A stretch of DNA of 64,000 bases, from positions 1 to 64,000 of the forward strand of contig NZ_JAXCIL010000003.1 in NCBI RefSeq assembly GCF_034387475.1. The letters are read 5' to 3'. Shown in pieces: positions 41,192 to 50,092 of this stretch. Positions within the stretch are counted from its first letter, which is position 1, and each line of letters starts with the position of its first letter. The DNA is from Pseudomonas sp. Teo4. GTDB lineage: Bacteria > Pseudomonadota > Gammaproteobacteria > Pseudomonadales > Pseudomonadaceae. The notes under the pieces were generated by a model. That model was not told the origin of the DNA. It was given only the letters and a program-made list of their open reading frames with translations, and made no database searches. A program made the translations under genes and the position numbers.

Positions 41192-42706
41192 ATGGATGGC
41201 CTGCAGATGACCGAGGAGCAACGTGCTCCCTGCGAAAGCAACTCCGATGTAATCAAGATCGAAGCCGGTGCTGGCACTGGCAAGACCACCACGTTGCGAG
41301 GCATCGCCGAGGCCAAGCGCGACAAGCGTCAGCTATATGTCGCGTTCAACAAATCGATCCAGGTCGAGGCCTCCAGGAAGTTCCCATCCAACGTCACCTG
41401 CAAGACCGCACATTCGCTTGCCTACGGCGCCATTGGCCGTGACTACGGCAACGTACATGGCAAGCTTCAGGGGGACATCAAGCCCTTCCATGTTACTCGA
41501 CAGCTGACCTCCAGCCTGTCGGGCGTCCCGTCGAGTGCCCACAACTTGTATGGCGGTCGCGTGATCGAGACCGTGAAAAACTACCTCGTGTCGGCCGATT
41601 CCACGCTTAGCCCGAAGCACGTCAGCATCGGCGACGCCCCGGTCGAGCGTAGCCATTTCGATCCGCAGCGGATCTTGCAGGACGCGATGCAGGTCTGGAC
41701 CGCAATGCAGGATCTGCGCTCCGAAGTCCCGATGCTGCATGACGGGTACCTCAAGCTCTACCAGGTCGCAGGTCGTCGACTGCCCTACGACCTGATCCTT
41801 TTCGACGAAGCGCAAGATACCAATCCCGTCACCCAAGCAATCGTAAATCAGCAGCAGGCGAAGAAGGTGTATGTGGGCGATCGCCATCAGGCGATCTACG
41901 GCTTCCGTGGTGCGAGCAACGCGATGGAGCTCATCCCCTCGGACGAAACCTTCTACCTGACGGGCTCGTTCCGCTTCGGCAACGAAGTGGCGGAAGTGGC
42001 TAACCGCATCCTGGACCTCAAGGGTGATGTCGTTCATCTGCGTGGACTGGGGGCGGAAAGCAAGATCCGTCCTCTGACTGCCAGCGAGGGCTATGCGTAC
42101 CTCAGCCGAGGCAATGCTGCGCTGTTCGACCGGGCCGTGAAAGCTCTGACCAAGAACGAGCCCTTCTCCTTCGTCGGTGACATCCGCGGTTACCGCTTCG
42201 ATCAGATCCTGGACGTCTATCAGTTGTCGATCAAAGGCCAGGTGAAGGATCCATTCATCCGGTCCTTCAGCAGCTTCGATGAGCTGGTGGAATACGCCGA
42301 AATGATCAACGACCGCGAAGTTAAGTCGCGCTGCAAGATCGTCACTGCCTATGGCCGGGATATCCCAGGTTTGTTGGAGCGAATCGAGCGGGCAGCCCTG
42401 GCACCGGTCGAAGACGGCAACGTTGCGGACAACCGTCTGATCCTCACCACGGGCCACAAGTCGAAAGGGCTCGAATTCCCCAATGTCCAGCTGGCTGGCG
42501 ACTTCATGGAGTTTCTCGACTCCGACACCGGCCAGTTGATCGACATGAGCAAGGCCGACACCAACCTGATCGAGGAGATCAACGTCAACTACGTCGGGGT
42601 AACCCGAGCGCAGCGCGTTCTCCACCTCAATGAGCAGCTGGAGGCCTACCTCGAACACCTCGAAGAACTGGCGGCCAACCGCTCCAGTCGTCCTTCCATG
42701 GCGTAA
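41192..42706 (+). CDS. UvrD/Rep-type superfamily 1 helicase
   Basis: A 504-residue helicase. Motif I GAGTGKTTTL (about 26-35), motif Ia YVAFNKS, motif II LILFDEAQDTNPVT (about 197-210), motif III VGDRHQAIYGFRGA (about 229-242), motif V LTTGHKSKGLEFPNVQL (about 418-434) and motif VI YVGVTRAQRVLHL near the end. The compact form with DRHQAIYGFRGA resembles the F-box helicase (FBH1)/phage-type branch. It could strip proteins such as RecA from DNA or process transferred strands. It starts a plus-strand unit with the next gene. Confidence 0.88.
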   Translation: MDGLQMTEEQRAPCESNSDVIKIEAGAGTGKTTTLRGIAEAKRDKRQLYVAFNKSIQVEASRKFPSNVTCKTAHSLAYGAIGRDYGNVHGKLQGDIKPFHVTRQLTSSLSGVPSSAHNLYGGRVIETVKNYLVSADSTLSPKHVSIGDAPVERSHFDPQRILQDAMQVWTAMQDLRSEVPMLHDGYLKLYQVAGRRLPYDLILFDEAQDTNPVTQAIVNQQQAKKVYVGDRHQAIYGFRGASNAMELIPSDETFYLTGSFRFGNEVAEVANRILDLKGDVVHLRGLGAESKIRPLTASEGYAYLSRGNAALFDRAVKALTKNEPFSFVGDIRGYRFDQILDVYQLSIKGQVKDPFIRSFSSFDELVEYAEMINDREVKSRCKIVTAYGRDIPGLLERIERAALAPVEDGNVADNRLILTTGHKSKGLEFPNVQLAGDFMEFLDSDTGQLIDMSKADTNLIEEINVNYVGVTRAQRVLHLNEQLEAYLEHLEELAANRSSRPSMA

Positions 42707-42741
42707 TCAACGATTTATCCCCCGACAAGGAGCACCACACT

Positions 42742-44043
42742 ATGTCCCTGCTGAAGCGTATCCAAGATGTAAACAAGGGCGGCGCCGACAAGAAGTACGA
42801 CGCCTTCGGCGCCGTGTTCGAGGTCAGCACCGCCGTGGAATCGAACGGCGCGGTCAAGCTGACCGGGAAGCTGCTGAACGAGAGCAACCCCAAGGTGAAA
42901 GCCGGCGAAGAGATCGTCGTCACCTTCCGCGGCGAGTCCGCGAGTAAATCCCTGACCAACTTCGTCAAGGGCAACGGCAAGAAGTCGCTGGCCGCCCCGG
43001 ATGCCGCGAAGGGCACCTTCCTCACCCTGGAAGGTTGCTTCTTCAGCGACGAGATGGAGGATGGCAAGCGCGTACTCAGCTCGCGCTGGCTCAACACCCT
43101 GGCGTCCAGCAATGACACCGACCACGACAACCGCTCGTTCATCGAGAACATCCTGGCGACGGCGCCGCGTATCTCGTTCAAGAACCCCGCGGTGCAGCCG
43201 GGCGAGCCCGAGCGCATCACCCTGCCAGTGAACGCCCGTACCGTGACGGCCCGCGTCAAGACCGACCATGGCACCTTCGAGAAGGAGTTTCCCGTTACCT
43301 GGGCGGTCCAGAAGCTGGAGGCCCTCGGCCCGAACGACAAACCGCAAGTGCACATCGATACCGTGGAGCCGTCGAACGCCCGCAATGTGCGCAGCCGCCA
43401 GGATCTGGAAGAAGTCCTCGCCGAACAACTCGGCCGTGGCACCAAGGCGCTCGCGCTGCTGCGGGTGACTGATGGTGAAGATGTACTGACTCGTGCTGTG
43501 TACGTCGGCTTCAAGCGCGACGGTGACGAGTACGTGCCCGACACCGAGAAAACCCTGGAAGATCTGTTCAAGAACAACATCTTCAAGGGCATCCCGAACG
43601 ACGACCTGTTCGCCGGCCTGGTCAATGGCGACGTGCGTGTGGAAAGCATTCCCGGCTACCGCATGAACTACGCCGGCGATCCGACGCAGGACAACAACGC
43701 AGCGTTCAAGCTGATCAGCGAGGTGAAGGCCGGTCGCACCCAGCGCTACGAAATGATTTTCGGTGAACAGGCAAACCTGTTCAGCAAGGTCATCCTCCCC
43801 GGCATCGCTCGCACCGACACGATCTCCGGCTTCTCGCCGTTCAACATCCTCGCCGACGAACCGGGCACCTACCTGGCGAACCAGTTCAGTACCCCTCTGG
43901 TTCGCCCGGGCGCCGAGCCGCAACCGCCGAAGCTTCCGGCTGAAGAAGCGCAGGAACCGGCCCCCGACTTCGCCTCGCTCGAAAGCGAGTTCGATACCGC
44001 GCTCAAGGGCGAGGAGGAGGCTCCGGCCGGTCCTCGTCCGTAA
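42742..44043 (+). CDS. Unknown 433-residue protein, possibly abundant and DNA-related
   Basis: Not recognised. The codon use is strongly biased to C-ending codons (many GGC, CTG, AAG, AAC), unlike the neighbours, suggesting high expression. The N-terminal MSLLKRIQDVNKGGADKKYD and beta-rich middle with many Lys and Asp give no membrane or signal segment; the C-terminal 45 residues are acidic and proline-rich (ending EFDTALKGEEEAPAGPRP), reminiscent of single-strand binding proteins' tails. A strong AAGGAG ribosome site and a terminator frame it. Confidence 0.72.
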   Translation: MSLLKRIQDVNKGGADKKYDAFGAVFEVSTAVESNGAVKLTGKLLNESNPKVKAGEEIVVTFRGESASKSLTNFVKGNGKKSLAAPDAAKGTFLTLEGCFFSDEMEDGKRVLSSRWLNTLASSNDTDHDNRSFIENILATAPRISFKNPAVQPGEPERITLPVNARTVTARVKTDHGTFEKEFPVTWAVQKLEALGPNDKPQVHIDTVEPSNARNVRSRQDLEEVLAEQLGRGTKALALLRVTDGEDVLTRAVYVGFKRDGDEYVPDTEKTLEDLFKNNIFKGIPNDDLFAGLVNGDVRVESIPGYRMNYAGDPTQDNNAAFKLISEVKAGRTQRYEMIFGEQANLFSKVILPGIARTDTISGFSPFNILADEPGTYLANQFSTPLVRPGAEPQPPKLPAEEAQEPAPDFASLESEFDTALKGEEEAPAGPRP

Positions 44044-44070
44044 CGCCTTCAAGGCAAGCAGTAGCCATTT

Positions 44071-44096
44071 CAGCCGCTTTCGAGCGGCTGTTTTTT
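44071..44096 (+). terminator. Rho-independent terminator
   Basis: CAGCCGC, six-base loop, GCGGCTG and a run of six Ts, 28 bp after the stop of the 433-residue gene. Confidence 0.88.
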
Positions 44097-44108
44097 ACGC
44101 CTCCGGTA

Positions 44109-47100
44109 GTGATCGCCATGCAACCAGCCACCCCCACTCAAACCAAGAACCTCGTCAACTGGATCCAGCTCAACACAGATGATCCGGAAACGCGCTTGGT
44201 GGCAGTCAAGTTCCCTTCGGGTACCAAGCGCCTCGTGTTGGTAGCGAACCAGGATCTCACCAACGGCCAGCTCCAGGTGTTGGGCGAGCTGGGCTTCTAT
44301 CGCAGTCGGTCGGGGTTCCTGGTTCGCGATGACCTGCGCTTCAGCCTGCAGCAGATCCAGAAAGCTTTTCCCAAAGCCCATCCGGTGAAGGTGCCGATGA
44401 ACTGGGTGACTCGCATCATGCCGGAGCGCCCGGTTTCACCAGCTAGTGCGACTGTGTCCACTCCCAAGGTCTCTGCCCCGGCAATCAGCATCCCCCCGCA
44501 GGTTCCGGCGCAAGGCCGCGAACAGTCCGTAGGGAACGAAAGCGAAGACCGGCCCGACGAGGTTCTTCCGGTAACGGTCACCGTCAACAACGCGGTGATG
44601 TCAGCCCGGCCGCTTGGCATGAATTACCGTGGCCAGATGGTCTTCCTGGGTGAGGATGGACGCTTCATTCAGGGGCCAGCCCAACAGATCATTCGGGAGG
44701 CCGACAGCCGCGGTGCCACATTCCTGTATGGGGCAACTGCGGAGGACCTGGCTTTATGCGCCGATGGCTTGGTGAGGGAGATTGCCGGCGGCAAGGTCCT
44801 GCGGTTCGACGATCTGAAGCGCTTCAGCAGTATCGTGACGGAGATCCCTGAGGGGGCTGTTCTCTCTTCTCCTCGGGCAAGAGAGGTACAGGAGGCAATC
44901 GAGGCCGCGCTGGTTCGGCACATTCGCAAACAACCTGGGATGACGCCTAAAGCTGCCTACAGTCTGGCCATCAAGCTGCACGAAGGGCAACCGCCGCTGG
45001 CTGCACGTACCTCCGAATCCGTTGCTCTGCAGCAGTATTCGACGCCGCTTCCATTGAGTGTTGCTGTCCAGCAAATCGTTGGCGGCTTCAAGGGGCGTTC
45101 TGTTCTGGAGCCGACGATTGGCAACGGCTCGCTGGTATGCACCGTCAAGGACGCCGCCTTGGCCGGCGTCGAGCTCGACGCTCGGCGCCTTGATGCGATC
45201 CGGAGAGACCGGTCGGAGGCGAACCTCCAGCATGGCGATGCCACATCCTTCGACTTCCGCTCGCTTAATGGTGGCGGGGACTTCGATGTCGTTTTAAGCA
45301 ACCCGCCATTTGGGGGCCTGCAGCCACCCCGCATGATGTCCGGGCTCAAGGTCAGCAGGGTAGACCACCTGATCATGATCCGGTCGCTGCAGGCGCGGGC
45401 GGACGACGGCGTAGGGGTCTATATCATCGGCGCGGACAGCTACCTTGACAGCCAGGCCGGGCTCGTCACAGGCGGTTCTCGGTATCTCTTCAACTGGTTG
45501 GCGGATCGCTACCAGGTCGACGCCGTCGAGGTGGATGGTGGGATTTACACCAAGCAGGGGGCTTCTTTCCCGATTCGTATCGTCGTGGTCGGGAGGAAGG
45601 AAGCCGGGCATGCCCAAGTGCCCGATCGGCTGCCGGTGCTGCTGGACCACGACGAGGTGTTCGAATGGGCTGCCGGCATGTACGAGAAGTATGGCCTGGC
45701 GGAGATTCGAACTCCTGAAATGGGCCTTCAGGAAGCGCTCAGCGATTCGGCCGTCGTCGAGCTCGATGGCGATGCCCCGGTGGAGGATCGCTCAGCTGAG
45801 CAATCCCATCCCCCAGTTGAGACGGAGTCCGGTGCGGCAAGGGCGGTCGCGCCGGTGGATCGCAGCGAGGAAGAAGAAAACTCGTACCAGTCGCCATATG
45901 CGGCTTTCAGCCGAGCCGGCGAGGCCACAGCGATGGTCCCCCGAAACCTGGCGACGCCTACCCGTATGGCTCTGACAGAGGTTGTGCGAGAAGAGGGCGA
46001 TGTCGACGGTTTCGTGGCGGCTGAACTGGGGTGGTCCGTGGAGGAGTTGGGCGGCTATCTCTCCCCTGAGCAGGTTGACGCCGTGGCCCTGGCCATCAAC
46101 TCCTTGCAGAAGGGGAGGGGCTTCCTGGAGGCGGACCAGACAGGGTTGGGTAAAGGGCGGGTGATGGCTGCCTTGGCCAGGTACTCGGTCCTGCAGCAGA
46201 AGACGGTTGTCTTCCTAACCGAAACGCCGACGTTGTTCACGGACTTCTGGCGGGACATCAGCGACATCGGATCGGCCGAGCTTTTCACGCCGATGATCGT
46301 CAACGATGGAGTGTCGATCTTCGATCCGATCTCTGGCAACAAACTGGTTCCAGCCACACCCAAGGCGGTGATCCAGGCCGCGCTCGATGGCGGGGTGGTG
46401 GATCCCGCCTACAACCTGGTGCTCGGTACTTATTCCCAGTTCAACCGGGACAGAGCCAAATCTTCGAAGGCGCGCTGGATCAGCCAGATCGCGGAGGGCA
46501 AAGCGTTATTGCTGGATGAAGCGCACAACGCGGCCGGCGAGTCGAATACCGGGCAGAACATCGGTCTCGCCATCGACAACGCCGACTTCGTCGTTTACTC
46601 CTCGGCGACGGCCATGAAGGCTGGCAAGAACGTGATGCTGTATTCCGAGCTCTTCCCCGAAACAGTGGATATGGGAGCGTTACCGGAGACGCTCGCCATT
46701 GGCGGCGAGGTTCTGCAGGAGGTGCTCTCGGGAATGCTGGCTCGGGACGGCGTGTTTATTCGGCGCGAGCATGACCTCAGCAATCTGGCATTTAGCACCG
46801 TCAGCGACGACGGGCGAGAGGAACGAAATCGATCGCTTTCGGACAAGCTCGCCGAGATCCTGGAGCTGATGAACTACTTGGCCGGCGACATCAATGAGTT
46901 GGTCAACAAGCGGAACAAGGAGATCAAAAAAGCACTTGAAGCCATTCCGGAGGTGGAGCGCAAAGGCAACCGGATGGGAGCGGTCAGCACCAACTTTGGG
47001 TCGCGCCTCTACGCGATTTACCGCCAGTTCATGATGGCCATCAAGACAGACCTCGCTGCTGACAGGGCTATCAAGGCCCTGGAAGAGGGCAAAAAGCCTG

Positions 47101-49346
47101 TCATCGTGTTGGAGAACACCATGGAGTCCCTCCTGGTGGACATTGTGGCCGACCTACGGCCTGGCTTCGATGACGTTGATGCCGAAGAGTTCGGAACCAG
47201 CCTGCAGGGCGAGACCGAACTGGATGGCTATCTCACCTTCCGGGATGTGCTGCACCGCATGCTGCATCGCCTGACCTACTACGTGGAGACCAACCGCTAT
47301 GGTGAGGCCACCAAGGTCCCCGTGACCTCCGAAGAGTTCATGGATGTGGTTTCGACAGTGGACGGGTTGATCAATGACTTCCCGGATCTGCCGGTGTCGC
47401 CACTGGATGAGATCCGAACCCGAATCGCGACGGCTGGTTTCATCTGCGATGAGCTTTCCGGCCGCAAGCTGCAGATCCATCAGCGAGCAGGGAGCTTCTT
47501 TGCATCGCCTGTGCTTGAACGGCCCAAGGCGCAGATCGTGAAGGACTTCGTGACGGGCACTACCGATGCCCTTCTGCTGACACGTGCCGGCAGCACGGGT
47601 ATCAGCTTGCATGCCGGCGAAAAGTTCCCTGACCAGCGGCGCCGGGTAATGATCGAGCTTCAGTCCGCCGCGGACGTGAACACTCGGGTGCAGTTCTTCG
47701 GTCGCGTCAACCGGAAGGGCCAAACGTCGTCGCCGGAAATCGAGACGTTGTCGTCGGGCTTGATCGGCGAGGCCCGGCCCATCGCGATGCAGAATTCCAA
47801 GCTCCGGAAGCTATCTGCCAATACAACCGCAAACCAGGACAACGCTGCTCTGGACCGATCGGTACCGGACTTCATCAATGCCATTGGTGACGAGGTCGCC
47901 TTCCGGTATTTGGAGGCCAATCCGCGAATTGCGCAGCGTCTCGACATCAATCTGGAGAATGAGGACGAGCGCGAAGAATCGTACTTCATCAACAAGCTGA
48001 CCAGTCGGCTTGTGATGCTGCGTGTGGTCGAGCAAGAGCAGATCTACGAAGCGCTCACCAATGAATACCTCCGGGTCATCAAGGAGCTCGACGCCAAGGG
48101 CGTGAACCCCTTGAAATCGCGAGAGCTTGATGTGCGAGCGCGGGAGGTGGCGCGGGTGGTGTACGAGAGCGGGAATCCCCATTCCGATAGCGCATTCAAT
48201 CAGCCGGTCTTCGCCAAGACGATCGAGTATGACGTCGCGCTGGATCCGATGAGGTCGGATGCCGTCAAGCGCCTGGTTCGTGAGGGTTCTGCTGCGGTTG
48301 AGCACTTCAGGATCAATCATGAGCGACGTCAGAACCAGGACTTCTTCCTTGCCCTCAAGGGGTTCCTTGCGGTCAACCGACGGAAGTTTCTGGAAACCGT
48401 TTTAGCGAAGGATTGCAAGTCGGTTGACGAGGCGTTGGCGGCTAAGAGGCCGAACTCTGTTCAGAAGATGATGCACCGCCTCAAGGTGCTTGATGGCGTC
48501 CTCGACGGACTGCAGGTCGGGGCCGTAGCCAGGTTTACCAACAACGACGGTGAAACTGATTTCGGCGTTATCGCTTCGATCGCCGTGCCTGACAACCCGA
48601 AACACATCCACCTGCTTGGAGGGTATGAGCTCAGCTTTGCAGTACCGGGCCGGCAAACGCTGATCGACCGGACGCTCTACAGCCTGCAGGACGACGTCCA
48701 GTTCCGGATCATGCCAAAGGCCGGATTGCTGGATGACCTCATGCTGCGGTTCGACACTGCGCCCGCAGGGAACGTGACATACCAGCGGCTGATTCTCGAC
48801 GGCAACCTGTTCAAGGCCGCGCAGATCGCGGCTGCGGGCTCCATCGGCAGCAGCATCATTTACACCGATGAGCGGGGTGCGCGTCACCGCGGGGTGCTGA
48901 TGGCCAGGGGCGTCGACCTCAAGCATTTGCAAAGCCTGCCAGTTCGCGTGGAAACGGCGGCTATGTGTGGTGAGGTACTCGACCGGTTCCCAGCGGTGAA
49001 GCTCACAACTTCGCCAGGCTTGAGCGATGACGACGAAAGCGAGATGCGTCTTTTCCTGCAGGACGGCATGGCCGTCATGGAGGTTCCCGGAAGCAAGGTC
49101 TGGGGCGGTCGTTACTTTGCGAACGAGGACCTGATCAAGGTTACCGGGCCTTTCGCCGGTACGCGGAAGGTGATGGTGGCCAAGTTTCCCACCGAAAACA
49201 TCTCGAAAGCGATGGGGATTTTGTACAGGCAGGGCGTTTCGCTATATGCGGAATCCTCTTTGAGACAAGCTATTAACAATTTAAGAGGTGTCATATACTC
49301 TAATGAAAGTGAAAATGAAGAGCGCATGCGCGCTGTGAAAGCTTAG
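44109..49346 (+). CDS. Giant N6-adenine methyltransferase-helicase fusion (strawberry notch/P1 DarB-like)
   Basis: A 1745-residue protein. The first about 270 residues have no clear family. A methyltransferase domain follows, with SAM motif I VLEPTIGNGSL (about 334-344) and catalytic motif IV SNPPFG (about 397-402). A superfamily 2 helicase of the strawberry notch type comes next: QTGLGKGR (about 677-684), LLLDEAHNAAGE (about 800-811) and, in the C-terminal lobe, STGISLHAG and VQFFGRVNRKGQ (about 1160-1205). The remaining about 500 residues are unassigned. Phage P1 DarB has this fusion and protects incoming DNA from type I restriction; a similar role in conjugation is inferred. Start is GTG 44109 or ATG 44118. 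Confidence 0.88.
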   Translation: MIAMQPATPTQTKNLVNWIQLNTDDPETRLVAVKFPSGTKRLVLVANQDLTNGQLQVLGELGFYRSRSGFLVRDDLRFSLQQIQKAFPKAHPVKVPMNWVTRIMPERPVSPASATVSTPKVSAPAISIPPQVPAQGREQSVGNESEDRPDEVLPVTVTVNNAVMSARPLGMNYRGQMVFLGEDGRFIQGPAQQIIREADSRGATFLYGATAEDLALCADGLVREIAGGKVLRFDDLKRFSSIVTEIPEGAVLSSPRAREVQEAIEAALVRHIRKQPGMTPKAAYSLAIKLHEGQPPLAARTSESVALQQYSTPLPLSVAVQQIVGGFKGRSVLEPTIGNGSLVCTVKDAALAGVELDARRLDAIRRDRSEANLQHGDATSFDFRSLNGGGDFDVVLSNPPFGGLQPPRMMSGLKVSRVDHLIMIRSLQARADDGVGVYIIGADSYLDSQAGLVTGGSRYLFNWLADRYQVDAVEVDGGIYTKQGASFPIRIVVVGRKEAGHAQVPDRLPVLLDHDEVFEWAAGMYEKYGLAEIRTPEMGLQEALSDSAVVELDGDAPVEDRSAEQSHPPVETESGAARAVAPVDRSEEEENSYQSPYAAFSRAGEATAMVPRNLATPTRMALTEVVREEGDVDGFVAAELGWSVEELGGYLSPEQVDAVALAINSLQKGRGFLEADQTGLGKGRVMAALARYSVLQQKTVVFLTETPTLFTDFWRDISDIGSAELFTPMIVNDGVSIFDPISGNKLVPATPKAVIQAALDGGVVDPAYNLVLGTYSQFNRDRAKSSKARWISQIAEGKALLLDEAHNAAGESNTGQNIGLAIDNADFVVYSSATAMKAGKNVMLYSELFPETVDMGALPETLAIGGEVLQEVLSGMLARDGVFIRREHDLSNLAFSTVSDDGREERNRSLSDKLAEILELMNYLAGDINELVNKRNKEIKKALEAIPEVERKGNRMGAVSTNFGSRLYAIYRQFMMAIKTDLAADRAIKALEEGKKPVIVLENTMESLLVDIVADLRPGFDDVDAEEFGTSLQGETELDGYLTFRDVLHRMLHRLTYYVETNRYGEATKVPVTSEEFMDVVSTVDGLINDFPDLPVSPLDEIRTRIATAGFICDELSGRKLQIHQRAGSFFASPVLERPKAQIVKDFVTGTTDALLLTRAGSTGISLHAGEKFPDQRRRVMIELQSAADVNTRVQFFGRVNRKGQTSSPEIETLSSGLIGEARPIAMQNSKLRKLSANTTANQDNAALDRSVPDFINAIGDEVAFRYLEANPRIAQRLDINLENEDEREESYFINKLTSRLVMLRVVEQEQIYEALTNEYLRVIKELDAKGVNPLKSRELDVRAREVARVVYESGNPHSDSAFNQPVFAKTIEYDVALDPMRSDAVKRLVREGSAAVEHFRINHERRQNQDFFLALKGFLAVNRRKFLETVLAKDCKSVDEALAAKRPNSVQKMMHRLKVLDGVLDGLQVGAVARFTNNDGETDFGVIASIAVPDNPKHIHLLGGYELSFAVPGRQTLIDRTLYSLQDDVQFRIMPKAGLLDDLMLRFDTAPAGNVTYQRLILDGNLFKAAQIAAAGSIGSSIIYTDERGARHRGVLMARGVDLKHLQSLPVRVETAAMCGEVLDRFPAVKLTTSPGLSDDDESEMRLFLQDGMAVMEVPGSKVWGGRYFANEDLIKVTGPFAGTRKVMVAKFPTENISKAMGILYRQGVSLYAESSLRQAINNLRGVIYSNESENEERMRAVKA

Positions 49347-49355
49347 GGAGGCTGC

Positions 49356-49700
49356 ATGACGCCATTCGAGAAATTCTGCTCCCGCATGGAAATGCCATCG
49401 GGTATCGGCCGCGAGCTGCCTTATGTGCAGCTCGGGTTTGTTAGCGCTGATCAAAGCACTGGGGCAGATGCCGCAGTTGAGTGGATTGAGGGTGATGACG
49501 AGCACCGGATCCGATTTTCGGTATCCGAGTGGAAAAAGGCCGAGGCCGGCGTCATCCGTGAGCCGGTAATGCAGGTCGAGTTTTCGGAAAGCTCCGGTGA
49601 GCTTTTGGTGCCCGCCGGTGAGGGTGGCGAAGTGATGGCCGATCTGCTGTTGGCCATGCAGGGTATGAGGGTGCTAGGGGGTGATGATGCAAGCGCGTAG
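49356..49700 (+). CDS. Unknown protein, 114 residues
   Basis: Small acidic soluble protein with a good ribosome site (GGGAGG) 9 bp after the giant gene. Beta-rich (AAVEWIEGDDEHRIRFSVSE, VMQVEFSESSGELLVP) with a helical end. Function unknown; probably cotranscribed with the fusion protein. Confidence 0.62.
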   Translation: MTPFEKFCSRMEMPSGIGRELPYVQLGFVSADQSTGADAAVEWIEGDDEHRIRFSVSEWKKAEAGVIREPVMQVEFSESSGELLVPAGEGGEVMADLLLAMQGMRVLGGDDASA

Positions 49701-49716
49701 AAGCATTGCCCTGGTA

Positions 49717-49995
49717 TCACTCTCCCGCGGCCGAATCTTTGCCGCCGGATCCATTCGGGGGGTAGTTCAAGCTGTCCTTCAGGTACCGGCGAAGGTTCTG
49801 GATCCCGATCTTCATGCCAGTTTCCTTCTGAATGAACTCGCGGATATCGCTGGGGGTGAGACGCTCCTGAGCAAGCACCGCAATGGCGGGCTTGATCTCG
49901 TCAAGTTTGGTGCGGATTCGGTGAGAAAGGCCCCCGTTTTTTTCCCGAGCGAAGGTGCCGGCTTTTTTCACCAAGTCTTTCAGTTGTTTGTCCAT
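49717..49995 (-). CDS. Small putative DNA-binding protein, 92 residues
   Basis: A basic N-terminus (MDKQLKDLVKKAGTFAREKN), a helical middle and a helix-turn-helix-like stretch LTPSDIREFIQKETGMKIGI then QNLRRYLKD, similar in form to small plasmid transfer or replication accessory regulators. AAGGAGT precedes the start at 49995. It lies on the opposite strand to its neighbours, between the fusion gene unit and topB. Confidence 0.62.
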   Translation of the reverse strand: MDKQLKDLVKKAGTFAREKNGGLSHRIRTKLDEIKPAIAVLAQERLTPSDIREFIQKETGMKIGIQNLRRYLKDSLNYPPNGSGGKDSAAGE

Positions 49996-50092
49996 CTGAT
50001 GGACTCCTTTTTCGAACTCGTTTTGATGATACCAAACCTTCCGAACTCGGCTTGGAAACCGTTTCGCAATTGGCCAGTGGAGGCATCTTGAG

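Noticed and set aside
41333..42658. Minus-strand open frame of 441 codons opposite the UvrD-like helicase
   Set aside because: The plus strand carries all helicase motifs; the minus frame is a base-composition shadow.
42715..44052. Long minus-strand open frame (445 codons) opposite the 433-residue gene
   Set aside because: It is the mirror of a GC-rich, C-ending-codon gene; no ribosome site or family motif, and the plus-strand frame has a terminator and a strong ribosome site.
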